Part shown: positions 32,899 through 41,101 of the stretch, one piece after another | How the letters are laid out: every line of letters starts with the position of its first letter | Numbering within the stretch: the first letter of the stretch is position 1 | Assembly: GCA_964410105.1 (NCBI GenBank) | Contig: CAYPFY010000011.1 | Coordinates: 1 to 64,000, forward strand | From: CAYPFY01 sp964410105 | Lineage (GTDB): Bacteria > Bacteroidota > Ignavibacteria > UBA10030 > SZUA-254 | Direction of reading: 5' to 3' | Length of the DNA: 64,000 nt | Notes under the pieces: model-generated | Seen by the model: the letters and a program-made list of their open reading frames with translations, nothing else | Told to the model about the DNA's origin: nothing | The model's database searches: none | Program-made: the position numbers and the translations under genes

Positions 32899-34262
32899 CG
32901 ACGGAAACTGCCGACATCCCGACTCTCTACCAGGGACCCCGGGGCACCGCTATTAAAATCCTTAACCGCGTCGAAAGGACCGACTCCTACCTCGACAAGC
33001 TGCTTGATTCGGAGCTCCGGTCCAAGGAAATCCCGGATGCTGACAAGAATCTCCTTGCCGAGCTGGTCCATGGCGTCACACGATGGCAGGGCCGCCTCGA
33101 CTGGATCCTCAACGGCTTCACCCACGGCAATTTCATGAAATCGGAGGTCAACCTCCGCAATACGATGCGGGTCGCCCTCTACCAGATCCTCTTTCTCGGC
33201 AACATACCGCAATATGCGGCGGTCAATGAGGCGGTGGAGTTCGCAAAGCGTCTTCGCGGGGACAGGTATGCGGGTCTGGTGAATGGCGTTCTGCGGAACA
33301 TCATCCGGAGCATCGACGTCATCCACTATCCGAAGGAAGAAGAAGACCCGGTCCAGTTCCTCTCCGTCTACTACTCCCACCCCCACTGGCTCGTGAAGCG
33401 GTGGCATGAGAGATTTGAGAGGGGGGAGCTCGAGAAACTGCTCACGGCCAACAATGAAGTTCCCGGGCTGACGCTTCGCATCAACAAACTGAAAGTGTCG
33501 CCCGCCGAGTTTCTCTCCATTCTCGACAAAAATAAGATTCCCTATCAGGGCTCGTCCTTCATCGACCATTTCATCAAGGTGAAAAGCCTTTCCGGCATTT
33601 CTCAGATGAATATCTTCCAGGCAGGTTTCTTCTCGATACAGGACGAGAGCGCCGCCCTCCCGGTCCTGCTCCTCGACCCGAAGCCGGGAGATCGCGTCAT
33701 CGATCTGTGCGCGGCGCCCGGCGGAAAGACTACCTTCATCGCGGAACTGATGCAGAATCAGGGGGAAATCCTGGCCGTGGACAAGTACGAGACCAAGCTC
33801 AATCTTATCAAAATGAGCTGCGACCGGCTCGGGATCACCATCGTTCGCCCGGAGGTCGCCGACTCCACGATGCTGACGGCCGATCCTGCCGATAAGATCC
33901 TCGTCGATGCTCCTTGCTCGGGGTTCGGGGCCCTGAGGAAGAAACCCGATATCAAATGGAAAAGGGAGCCGGAAGATATACCGCGCCTGGCAAAAGCCCA
34001 GCTCAGCCTGCTCGACAATGGAGCCCGTTTGCTCCGCCCCGGGGGAACGATGGTCTATAGCACCTGCACGACCGAACCCGAGGAAAATCAGCTGGTCGTA
34101 AGCGAGTTTCTCAAAATCCACCCCGAATTCTCTCGGGAAGACGCTGCCCGGTTCGTGAATAAGGCGGTCGTCGAAAGCGATGGGTCCGTCGCCACGTTCC
34201 CGCACCGGCACCACGTTGACGGCTCATTCGCCGTCCGGCTCGTCAAATCCCCCGCCGCATGA
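32895..34262 (+). CDS. rsmB: 16S rRNA (cytosine(967)-C(5))-methyltransferase RsmB
   Basis: This is a 455-residue enzyme. The N-terminal NusB-like RNA-binding domain (about 15-150: RGTAIKILNRVE, VHGVTRWQGRLDWIL, YAAVNEAVEFAKRL) is followed by the SAM-dependent domain with VIDLCAAPGGKTTFIAEL, VDAPCSGFGALRKKPDIKW and YSTCTTEPEENQ. Those segments carry the two conserved cysteines of m5C methyltransferases (about residues 338 and 390). Translation starts at GTG overlapping the previous stop, and its end overlaps the tdh start (ATGA). Confidence 0.95.
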   Translation: MTTETADIPTLYQGPRGTAIKILNRVERTDSYLDKLLDSELRSKEIPDADKNLLAELVHGVTRWQGRLDWILNGFTHGNFMKSEVNLRNTMRVALYQILFLGNIPQYAAVNEAVEFAKRLRGDRYAGLVNGVLRNIIRSIDVIHYPKEEEDPVQFLSVYYSHPHWLVKRWHERFERGELEKLLTANNEVPGLTLRINKLKVSPAEFLSILDKNKIPYQGSSFIDHFIKVKSLSGISQMNIFQAGFFSIQDESAALPVLLLDPKPGDRVIDLCAAPGGKTTFIAELMQNQGEILAVDKYETKLNLIKMSCDRLGITIVRPEVADSTMLTADPADKILVDAPCSGFGALRKKPDIKWKREPEDIPRLAKAQLSLLDNGARLLRPGGTMVYSTCTTEPEENQLVVSEFLKIHPEFSREDAARFVNKAVVESDGSVATFPHRHHVDGSFAVRLVKSPAA

Positions 34263-35488
34263 ACGCCGTCGTGAAGCAGAGGCCGGAAGTCTACAAGGCC
34301 TGGCCAAAGGGGCTGCACCTGGTTGAGAAACAAACGCCGGGGGTGAGAAAATCGAATGATGTCAGGCTCAAGGTGATCGCAGGAGGCATCTGCGGGACGG
34401 ATGTGGGAATCTACAATTCTAAGGATTCGCTCAAACAGAGCATGTCCTCGCTGAAAACGCCCGATGTAACGATCGGGCATGAATTCTGCGGGAGCATCGC
34501 CGACGCGGGCCCCAAGGGCCTGGTCCGCATGGCAGGACGCCTGATCGAATCGGCCGCGCACGACCCTCTCGCGCGGTCGTTCGTGAAAAAACGTTCAGCG
34601 GAGCGCGTCGCGAAGGATCCCGCGCTCCTCCGATTTCTCGGCGAAAACTTCATCGCCACGGCCGAGATGCATATAAGCTGCGGGGTCTGTGCGCAGTGCC
34701 GGCTCGGGGAGTTCCACGTCTGCACGAACACGATCATCCGGGGGCTCCATGGAGATGGAGCCTTTGCCGACTATGTCGTCCTTCCGGCGGAGAACATTTT
34801 GCTGTTCCGGCGGGGGGAGATACCGGAGGAGATCGTCGCCTTCATGGATGCGATCGGGAACGCGACGCATACGGTTCAGTCGCTCTCGAAAGTTGAGGGG
34901 AAGTCCGTCGCGGTGCTGGGGGCGGGCGTGATCGGACTCATGTCGGTGGCGATTGCCAAGGGTGCGGGTGCGAAGAGGATTCTTGTCACAGATGCTTCCC
35001 ATGGCGAAAATACACACGATAAGCTGCTCAGCCGCCGGTTTAAAGTCGCGCGGGCTCTGGGGGCCGACGAATGTTTCGATGTTTCCATCCCCGAGGAAAA
35101 GCAAGGCTTCTATTCTGCTGCGAAGTCCCAGAATCACGGAGCCGGCGTCGACGCCGTGCTCGAAATGTCGGGGAGCTATCACGCCTACCAGGACGCGTTT
35201 CAGGTCCTCCGGATGGGAGGGGAGATGGCCCTCCTCGGACTCACCAGCGGCACGATGCCGATAGACTTTTCCCGCAATGTCATCTTTCCCGGCATCACGA
35301 TTCATGGCGTCATCGGCCGGAGGATATGGTCCACCTGGGATATGATGACAAAACTCCTGAAGTCGGGACTGTCGCGCCGCTTTCTCGCGGCGGGGTTCGT
35401 CACGCATCAATTCCCGCTCGCAGACTTCGAAAAGGGTTTCCACGCCATCACAAGCGGCGACGCCCTGAAAGTGCTCCTGCGCCCCTGA
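34259..35488 (+). CDS. tdh: Zinc-dependent L-threonine 3-dehydrogenase (MDR family)
   Basis: This 409-residue NAD-dependent enzyme oxidises threonine to 2-amino-3-ketobutyrate. The pairing with kbl directly downstream is the classical threonine-degradation operon. Catalytic zinc motifs are GGICGTDVGIYN and IGHEFCG; the structural zinc loop is SCGVCAQCRLGEFHVC; the Rossmann motif is VLGAGVIGLMSVAIAKGAGAK; GNATHT and the final SGDALKVLL match E. coli Tdh. It is longer than the usual 340-350 residues because of about 45 extra residues between the catalytic histidine segment and the structural zinc loop. Another zinc alcohol/polyol dehydrogenase is less likely given the neighbour. Confidence 0.85.
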   Translation: MNAVVKQRPEVYKAWPKGLHLVEKQTPGVRKSNDVRLKVIAGGICGTDVGIYNSKDSLKQSMSSLKTPDVTIGHEFCGSIADAGPKGLVRMAGRLIESAAHDPLARSFVKKRSAERVAKDPALLRFLGENFIATAEMHISCGVCAQCRLGEFHVCTNTIIRGLHGDGAFADYVVLPAENILLFRRGEIPEEIVAFMDAIGNATHTVQSLSKVEGKSVAVLGAGVIGLMSVAIAKGAGAKRILVTDASHGENTHDKLLSRRFKVARALGADECFDVSIPEEKQGFYSAAKSQNHGAGVDAVLEMSGSYHAYQDAFQVLRMGGEMALLGLTSGTMPIDFSRNVIFPGITIHGVIGRRIWSTWDMMTKLLKSGLSRRFLAAGFVTHQFPLADFEKGFHAITSGDALKVLLRP

Positions 35489-35514
35489 ACAGTGACAATC
35501 CCGAAAGGCCGCCT

Positions 35515-36732
35515 ATGATCAATGCCATGGATCTGATCAACGAAGAACTCAAGAGACTCGAGGAGTCGAAGACCTACAAGATAGAATCCCCCCTTGAAGG
35601 CCCGCAGGACGGCGAGGTGCTGGTCCGCGGGAAAAAGGTGGTCATGCTTGCCTCGAACAATTATCTCGGCCTCTCGAATCATCCCGCCGTCAAGAAGGCT
35701 GCGATCGAGGGGATAAGGGAGTATGGCTACGGGGTGGCATCCGTCCGCTTCCTCTGCGGCACGCAGGACATCCATCTCAAGCTCGAAAGGAAGATCTCCC
35801 GATTCGTGGGCTGCGAAGAGACGATACTCTTCTCCTCGTGCTTCTCAGCGAACGAGGGATTCTTCGCCTCGCTCGTCAACGAAAAGCTCGGCGTGGAGAA
35901 TCACCGCGACGTTATCTACAGCGATCGTCTGAATCACGCGAGCATCATCGACGGTCAGCGCCTGTGCAGGCCGGAACTTGTCGATAAGAAGATCTATGAG
36001 CATGCCAGTCCGTCCGACCTCGAACGAGTGCTCGCCGCGGACGAGAAGACTCCCTACCGTTTCCGCATCATCGCGACGGACGGGGTCTTCAGCATGGAGG
36101 GGGATCTCGCGCCTCTCGACAGGCTGGCGCCGCTGGCCCGAAAATTCAACGCGCTCCTCTTCGTCGATGATTCCCACGCCATCGGGGTCTGCGGGAAGAC
36201 CGGGAGAGGGACGCCGCAAGCCGCCGGGACCTTTGGCCAGATCGACATCATTTCGGGCACGCTCGGCAAGGCGATCGGAGGGGCGGCCGGCGGCTTCGTG
36301 AGCGGGAAGAAGGAGCTCGTCGGATACCTTCGTCAGAAATCACGCCCGTACACATTCTCCAACTCCCTCCCTCCCTCGATCATATTCGGGGCCATGGCAG
36401 CCTTCGACCTGCTTTCGCGCGACCCGTCGCTCGTCAGGCGATTACAGGACAATACGGCGTATTTCAGACGGAAGATCAGCGCTCTCGGGTTCCGGATCCT
36501 TGACGGGACACACCCTATCGTCCCGATCATGCTCGGGGAGGCCGCGGTTGCGCAGGAGATGAGCTCCGCGCTTCTCAGGGCCGGCGTCTATATCAAAGGG
36601 CTCTGGTTCCCGGTGGTCCCGAAGGGGGAGGCGAGGCTGCGCGCGCAGATCTCGGCAGCGCTCACCAGGACACAGATAGACCGCGCCCTCGACGCCTTCG
36701 AGACCGTGGGCAAGAGGATGAAGATAATTTGA
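35515..36732 (+). CDS. kbl: Glycine C-acetyltransferase (2-amino-3-ketobutyrate CoA ligase)
   Basis: This 405-residue PLP enzyme of the alpha-oxoamine synthase family cleaves 2-amino-3-ketobutyrate with CoA to glycine and acetyl-CoA. The start at 35515 follows CGAAAGG; a frame open upstream to 35071 overlaps tdh. Signatures are VMLASNNYLGLSNHP, GYGVASVRFLCGTQDIH, DRLNHASIIDG, FVDDSHAIGVCGKTGRG, and the PLP lysine in SGTLGKAIGGAAGG (Lys252). Family neighbours such as BioF, KAS/HemA and Spt are similar, but the tdh pairing favours Kbl. Confidence 0.92.
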   Translation: MINAMDLINEELKRLEESKTYKIESPLEGPQDGEVLVRGKKVVMLASNNYLGLSNHPAVKKAAIEGIREYGYGVASVRFLCGTQDIHLKLERKISRFVGCEETILFSSCFSANEGFFASLVNEKLGVENHRDVIYSDRLNHASIIDGQRLCRPELVDKKIYEHASPSDLERVLAADEKTPYRFRIIATDGVFSMEGDLAPLDRLAPLARKFNALLFVDDSHAIGVCGKTGRGTPQAAGTFGQIDIISGTLGKAIGGAAGGFVSGKKELVGYLRQKSRPYTFSNSLPPSIIFGAMAAFDLLSRDPSLVRRLQDNTAYFRRKISALGFRILDGTHPIVPIMLGEAAVAQEMSSALLRAGVYIKGLWFPVVPKGEARLRAQISAALTRTQIDRALDAFETVGKRMKII

Positions 36733-36757
36733 GAATTTTCACCATTTTTTATACACT
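36729..36757 (+). promoter_or_regulatory. Candidate promoter of mrp-nfu
   Basis: TTGAGA (36729-36734), 17 bp AT-rich spacer, TACACT (36752-36757), 15 bp before the mrp ATG. The short leader would leave room only for a minimal ribosome site. TATACA overlaps as an alternative -10. Confidence 0.35.
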
Positions 36758-36772
36758 TGATTGTGGATCCCA

Positions 36773-37861
36773 ATGAAACCGCTTACTGAACCAAATGTTC
36801 TCGAGGCGCTCCGGCTGGTCAAAGACCCGGATCTCCACAAAGACATCGTCTCGCTGAATTTCGTAAAAGGGCTGACGATAAACGGAGGGTCGGTGAAGTT
36901 CACGATAGAACTCACCACCCCCTCGTGCCCGGTCAAGGATGAGTTGAAGCGCGACGCCGAGCAGGCGATCCGGACCCAGATCGCGGGGGTGTCGGCGGTC
37001 GAGATCGAGATGACCTCGAATGTTCGCGTGAACAGGCAGCCTGTGAATCTGCTCCCCGGCGTCAAGAACACCATTGCCGTGGCGAGCGGAAAAGGGGGAG
37101 TCGGGAAGTCGACGGTCGCCGCGAATCTCGCAGTCTCCCTGAGCCTCGATGGGGCGAAAGTCGGCCTCCTCGACGCGGATATCTACGGCCCCAGTATCCC
37201 CCTGATGATGGGGATAACCGGCCGCCCTCAGCTTGCGGGGCAGAAACTCGTCCCGCTCGAGGCGCATGGAGTCAAGGTGATGTCGATCGGATTCTTGGTC
37301 GATCCTATGCAGGCGGTCATCTGGCGCGGTCCGATGGTGAGCGGGGCGGTGAAGCAGTTCATGTCGGATGTCGACTGGGGCGAGCTCGATTACCTCATCT
37401 TCGATCTACCACCGGGAACGGGCGACATTCATCTGACCCTCGTCCAATCGATCCCTCTTTCGGGGGCCGTGGTCGTCACCACCCCGCAGGATATATCGCT
37501 CGCCGATGCGCGGAAGGCTCATAAAATGTTCGAGAAAGTCAACGTCCCCGTCCTCGGCATCATCGAGAATATGAGTTACTACGTCTGCAGCCATTGCGGG
37601 CACAGGGAGGACATCTTTGACACGGGGGGCGGAATGAGGGCAGCCGAAGAATTGGGCTCGCCGTTTCTCGGCGCAATCCCCCTTTATACGCCGGTCCGCA
37701 TCGGAGGAGATCTCGGGAGGCCTATCGTGACGATGGAGCCCGATTCAGAGCAGGCCCGCACGATCCGTCAGATAACCCGGCTGATGGCGGCGAGGATAAG
37801 CATCAATGCGTTCACGGGCGCGGCGAAACCCCAAATCGAAATCAGCCTGGATGCGCAATGA
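36773..37861 (+). CDS. mrp: Mrp/ApbC/NBP35-type iron-sulfur carrier ATPase
   Basis: This is a 362-residue cytoplasmic P-loop protein that binds and transfers Fe-S clusters. The N-terminal DUF59/MIP18 domain (about 1-85: VLEALRLVKDPDLHKDIV, TTPSCPVKDELKRDA) is followed by the deviant Walker A SGKGGVGKSTVAANLAV, LLDADIYGPSIPLMMG, and the cluster-binding CxxC in YVCSHCGH. The ATG at 36773 is chosen; a GTG at 36761 in frame would add four residues. The downstream Nfu-type scaffold gene overlaps by ATGA, so the pair probably acts together. Confidence 0.93.
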   Translation: MKPLTEPNVLEALRLVKDPDLHKDIVSLNFVKGLTINGGSVKFTIELTTPSCPVKDELKRDAEQAIRTQIAGVSAVEIEMTSNVRVNRQPVNLLPGVKNTIAVASGKGGVGKSTVAANLAVSLSLDGAKVGLLDADIYGPSIPLMMGITGRPQLAGQKLVPLEAHGVKVMSIGFLVDPMQAVIWRGPMVSGAVKQFMSDVDWGELDYLIFDLPPGTGDIHLTLVQSIPLSGAVVVTTPQDISLADARKAHKMFEKVNVPVLGIIENMSYYVCSHCGHREDIFDTGGGMRAAEELGSPFLGAIPLYTPVRIGGDLGRPIVTMEPDSEQARTIRQITRLMAARISINAFTGAAKPQIEISLDAQ

Positions 37862-38097
37862 GCGAATCCTCCCTGCGTCAGCGGATAGAGCAGGCCCTTG
37901 AAGAATGCCGCCCTTTCCTTCAGAAGGATGGCGGGGATGTCGAGCTCGTCAGCGCGCAGGCGGATGGGATAGTGGAACTGCGCTTCCATGGAACCTGCAT
38001 CATCTGCCCGATGTCGCGGATGACGCTGCGGGCAGGGCTTGAACGGATGATTCTGAAGCGAGTCCCGGAAGTCAAACGCGTGGAACAGGTGAAGTGA
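37858..38097 (+). CDS. NifU C-terminal-domain (Nfu-type) iron-sulfur scaffold
   Basis: This 79-residue protein consists only of the NifU-like domain: PFLQKDGGDVELV, then FHGTCIICPMSRMTLRAGLE with the CxxC pair that holds a labile [4Fe-4S] cluster between two subunits. It delivers clusters to apo-proteins, here most likely with the preceding Mrp ATPase. Its stop abuts the stop of the convergent ftsE gene without a single intervening base. Confidence 0.93.
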   Translation: MSESSLRQRIEQALEECRPFLQKDGGDVELVSAQADGIVELRFHGTCIICPMSRMTLRAGLERMILKRVPEVKRVEQVK

Positions 38098-38754
38098 TCA
38101 GGACGCCCCGGACAGACGCCCCTGCTTGATCTGGATGATCCGGCTCCCGGATTTTCGGATCAGATCCTGATTGTGGCTCGCCAGAATCACGGCCGTCCCC
38201 TTCGCGTTGATTGACTTCAGGAGGTTGAGAATATCATCGGAAGTACCGGAATCGAGGTTGGCCGTCGGCTCATCTGCCAGGATGAGCATCGGATGGTTGA
38301 CCAGTGCCCGGGCGACGACGACCCGCTGCTGCTCTCCTCCCGAAAGCTCCGAAGGCATGCTCTTTCCCTTGTGACTTAGTCCGACATCAGAAAGCACCGC
38401 TGCCGTCCTCTTCCTTACCTCATCCCTCCGCACCCCGGTGACTTCGAGGGCAAATCTCACGTTCTCATAGACGTTTCGGTCCTCCAGGAGCTTGAAATCC
38501 TGGAAGACGATTCCGAGTTTTCTCCGCAGCTTCGGGATATCCCTCCGTGTAATGGCCGATGCGTCGTAGTCTCCGACGTAAAGCTCTCCCTCGTCGGGAA
38601 GCACGTCAAAATAGATGAGCCGCAGCAGGGTGGTCTTGCCGGCCCCGGTCTCGCCGATCAGGGAGACAAACTCGCCGGCCTTGACGTGCAGATTTATCCG
38701 CGAAAGGACGGTGCGGCTGCCGAAGGAGACCGAGACGTTGTTCAGGATAACCAC
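38098..38754 (-). CDS. ftsE: FtsE-like ABC transporter ATP-binding protein
   Basis: This 218-residue ABC ATPase has Walker A GETGAGKTTLLRLIY, Q-loop FQDFKLLEDRNVYENV, signature LSGGEQQRV, Walker B LILADEPTANLDS and H-loop ASHNQDLI. FQDFKLL and the length are typical of FtsE, which with FtsX regulates peptidoglycan hydrolases at the division site. No ftsX adjoins it here: pdxA is upstream by 4 bp and the 3' neighbour is convergent. A LolD/MacB-like ATPase is the alternative. Confidence 0.82.
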   Translation of the reverse strand: MVILNNVSVSFGSRTVLSRINLHVKAGEFVSLIGETGAGKTTLLRLIYFDVLPDEGELYVGDYDASAITRRDIPKLRRKLGIVFQDFKLLEDRNVYENVRFALEVTGVRRDEVRKRTAAVLSDVGLSHKGKSMPSELSGGEQQRVVVARALVNHPMLILADEPTANLDSGTSDDILNLLKSINAKGTAVILASHNQDLIRKSGSRIIQIKQGRLSGAS

Positions 38755-38758
38755 GAAT

Positions 38759-39763
38759 TCACCCCCGGCGCAGACGTTGATGGATTATGGAAACAGCCAG
38801 TTTGACGGCCGATGACATGCTCCCGGAATCAGCGCGTCCCTTCCCCGCAATATCGAACGCTGTGCCGTGATCAGGGGACGTCCGGACGATCGGGAGGCCT
38901 GCGGTGTAATTCACCCCCGTCTCGAATCCCTGCATCTTCAGGGGAATAAGTCCCTGATCATGGTACATCGCGAGCACGCCGTCGTAGTCCAGGTGAGCGC
39001 GGGAGCCGAAAAACCCGTCGGCCGGAAATGGGCCGTCGACCCGGATTCCGCGCCTCGCCCTCCGGACTGCCGGGCCGAGGACTCTCCTCTCTTCCTCTCC
39101 TATTAAACCGTTTTCCCCGGCGTGAGGGTTGAGTCCCAGCAGAGCGATACGGGGCCGGACAATCCCAAAATCCCTCCGCAGGGCCGCGCTGAGGGTTGTA
39201 AGTTTTTCCAGGATTCCAGCGATCGTCAGGGCCTGAGAGACCTTCCTGAGCGGAATATGAACCGTGGCAAGCCCGACCCTGAACGATCCCGAAACAAGTA
39301 TCATCATGAATTTTTTCACCCCCGCCCGGGCTGAGATGATTTCCGTCTGTCCCGGGGACCGGTATCCACCGGCAGTCATCGCCTGCTTCGATACCGGGGA
39401 TGTCACCAGGCCGTCTGCCTCGCCCCGGAGACACATGTGAAGAGCCCTCTCGAGCGATCTGCCGGCGAGAGCCCCCGCCGAAGGCGATACGCGCCCCGGA
39501 AAAACTTCTGCATCCCCCGGAATCCCGATCACAGGGATTGAGCCGCGGGAGATTGCTGCCGGAATGCCCGGGATCTCCGACATCGTGAGGGATAAACCAA
39601 GCCTTCGCGCGTAGAACTCATACACGCCCAGGGATCCGACCAGGACGGGGGAGCAAATCGCCCGTATCGGCCGCGAGAGGATGGTCTTGAGCGCGACCTC
39701 CGGTCCGATCCCATTAGGATCCCCGAGCGTTATCGCAATGACCGGTTTGGCCCTGCGGACCAT
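38759..39763 (-). CDS. pdxA: 4-hydroxythreonine-4-phosphate dehydrogenase
   Basis: This is a 334-residue metal- and NAD-dependent enzyme of the DXP-dependent pyridoxal phosphate pathway. It oxidises 4-phosphohydroxythreonine and, after decarboxylation, supplies the substrate of PdxJ. Signatures are AITLGDPNGIGPEVALK, LVTSPVSKQAMT, GLNPHAGENGLIGEEE, ADGFFG and AMYHDQGLIPLK, which contain the metal histidines and aspartate. The following ftsE gene starts 4 bp after its stop. Confidence 0.95.
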   Translation of the reverse strand: MVRRAKPVIAITLGDPNGIGPEVALKTILSRPIRAICSPVLVGSLGVYEFYARRLGLSLTMSEIPGIPAAISRGSIPVIGIPGDAEVFPGRVSPSAGALAGRSLERALHMCLRGEADGLVTSPVSKQAMTAGGYRSPGQTEIISARAGVKKFMMILVSGSFRVGLATVHIPLRKVSQALTIAGILEKLTTLSAALRRDFGIVRPRIALLGLNPHAGENGLIGEEERRVLGPAVRRARRGIRVDGPFPADGFFGSRAHLDYDGVLAMYHDQGLIPLKMQGFETGVNYTAGLPIVRTSPDHGTAFDIAGKGRADSGSMSSAVKLAVSIIHQRLRRG

Positions 39764-39769
39764 GGCGCG

Positions 39770-41098
39770 TCAGAAATCTTCCGTCGATGTGAGCTTATAA
39801 TCTCCCCTCTTGCTCTGGTCGGTGAAGATGAGGCGCTTGTGCAGGTTTGGATAGACCCAGATTTCGCGGGGACTGGAAGACGGGATGAGCTCTCTTTTCA
39901 TGGATTCGGGAGGCCCGTACAATATATATGCCTTCCCCCGGTCGCTCTTCATGCCGTTCTGCTGCATCAGCGTCCCGAAAGCCTGGGATGCATGGTCGAC
40001 GCGCCGGTAGTACTCCTCCATCACCTCGTTCTTCGCCGTCCCGGGGGTTTTGTCGCGCCGTTCCCAGAATGAGTCAAACATCAGCTGCTGGCTGCGGGGA
40101 TCGGCGTCCTTCATGTGATCGTATTCCGACTCCGAGGCAATATACCGGAGAGCGTCGATGGCGGTCGCCAGGGAACGGAGCGAGAGCGGTTTGTCGAACC
40201 ACCGGGCGTGGAAACTGTCGGTGATTGTTCGAACGCTGTCTCCGGCGACGGCCCGAATTCTGAGTTCATAGAGGCCTTCTCGCAGCGTGTCCCCCCGGAA
40301 ATGAAGCAGAAGCGATAACGGGACTCCCGCTCCGTCGCGGTTCTCCCGGTGGTACAACGCCTCGGTGTCGCTCCCCGTCACCTGGAGTACGGGTCCCCGC
40401 GCCGCGGTCGCCTGAACCCACGCCGCCGTATCGGGCGGGAGATCACGGCCCTCGTGCGCCGTCAAACGGTAACTGACTCGGAGGTCTTCGCCCGAGATTA
40501 TCTCGGCATAGACGTCAAAATCTCTGCCGAACGGAATGTCTCCGCCGTAATTCAGGGCTAAAATGTCCCGTGTGGAATCGGGAGCCAGTTTGAGGGGTCC
40601 CAGGATCTGAAAGGCGAGGGGATCCATGACGCTGATTTTTTTCTCGTTTCTGTAAGTCCGGTTCGATTCGCCATCCGCGACTTCAAGGAGTACAGAGTAT
40701 TGACCCGGAGGCAGGGTGAAGGACGTCATTCCCTGGATTGCTTGTGACCCCGTGTCGGGGAAGACGCGCCGTGTGTGCTCATGGCCGGCGCTTCCGCGGG
40801 CTGCATCGACGACATCGACGGTTATTTCGGCACGAGCTATGAGGGGTAATCCGCTTCCCTCCGGGTTTTTTACAAAAACGAAAACGTCACGGGGGAGGCG
40901 GTAAAGGACATCGACCCTTTGTTTGCCCGGAAGGGGAGAGCTGAAACTGTGAACCTCAAAAAATATCTGGGACACGGGCGCGGACCGTTCCTCACGCTGA
41001 GCCGCGACGGGGAAGGGAGACGCCAGGAGGGCGACCAAGGCCAGAGGGAGATTTCTGAAGGTCCGGGATATCATCGTTTCGCGAGAAAAACCGGCCAC
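39770..41098 (-). CDS. Exported GWxTD-domain-like protein
   Basis: This is a 442-residue protein with a signal peptide (LPLALVALLASPFPVAAQ). Start choice is open: GTG at 41098 lies three bases after the pepA stop, while ATG at 41074 gives a tidier signal sequence. The middle is beta-rich (about 45-290) and the C-terminal 130 residues show the GWxTD pattern (MFDSFWERRDKTPGT, YYRRVDHASQAFG, SDRGKAYILYGPPE, IWVYPNL). The eponymous GWkTD reads GMKSD here. GWxTD proteins are characteristic of Ignavibacteria, Fibrobacterota and related groups; their function is unknown. Confidence 0.75.
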   Translation of the reverse strand: MAGFSRETMISRTFRNLPLALVALLASPFPVAAQREERSAPVSQIFFEVHSFSSPLPGKQRVDVLYRLPRDVFVFVKNPEGSGLPLIARAEITVDVVDAARGSAGHEHTRRVFPDTGSQAIQGMTSFTLPPGQYSVLLEVADGESNRTYRNEKKISVMDPLAFQILGPLKLAPDSTRDILALNYGGDIPFGRDFDVYAEIISGEDLRVSYRLTAHEGRDLPPDTAAWVQATAARGPVLQVTGSDTEALYHRENRDGAGVPLSLLLHFRGDTLREGLYELRIRAVAGDSVRTITDSFHARWFDKPLSLRSLATAIDALRYIASESEYDHMKDADPRSQQLMFDSFWERRDKTPGTAKNEVMEEYYRRVDHASQAFGTLMQQNGMKSDRGKAYILYGPPESMKRELIPSSSPREIWVYPNLHKRLIFTDQSKRGDYKLTSTEDF

Positions 41099-41101
41099 CG
41101 C

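Noticed and set aside
32688..34214. 508-codon minus-strand open frame
   Set aside because: It is antisense to rsmB, whose motifs are complete, so the reverse frame is an artefact of GC-rich coding sequence.
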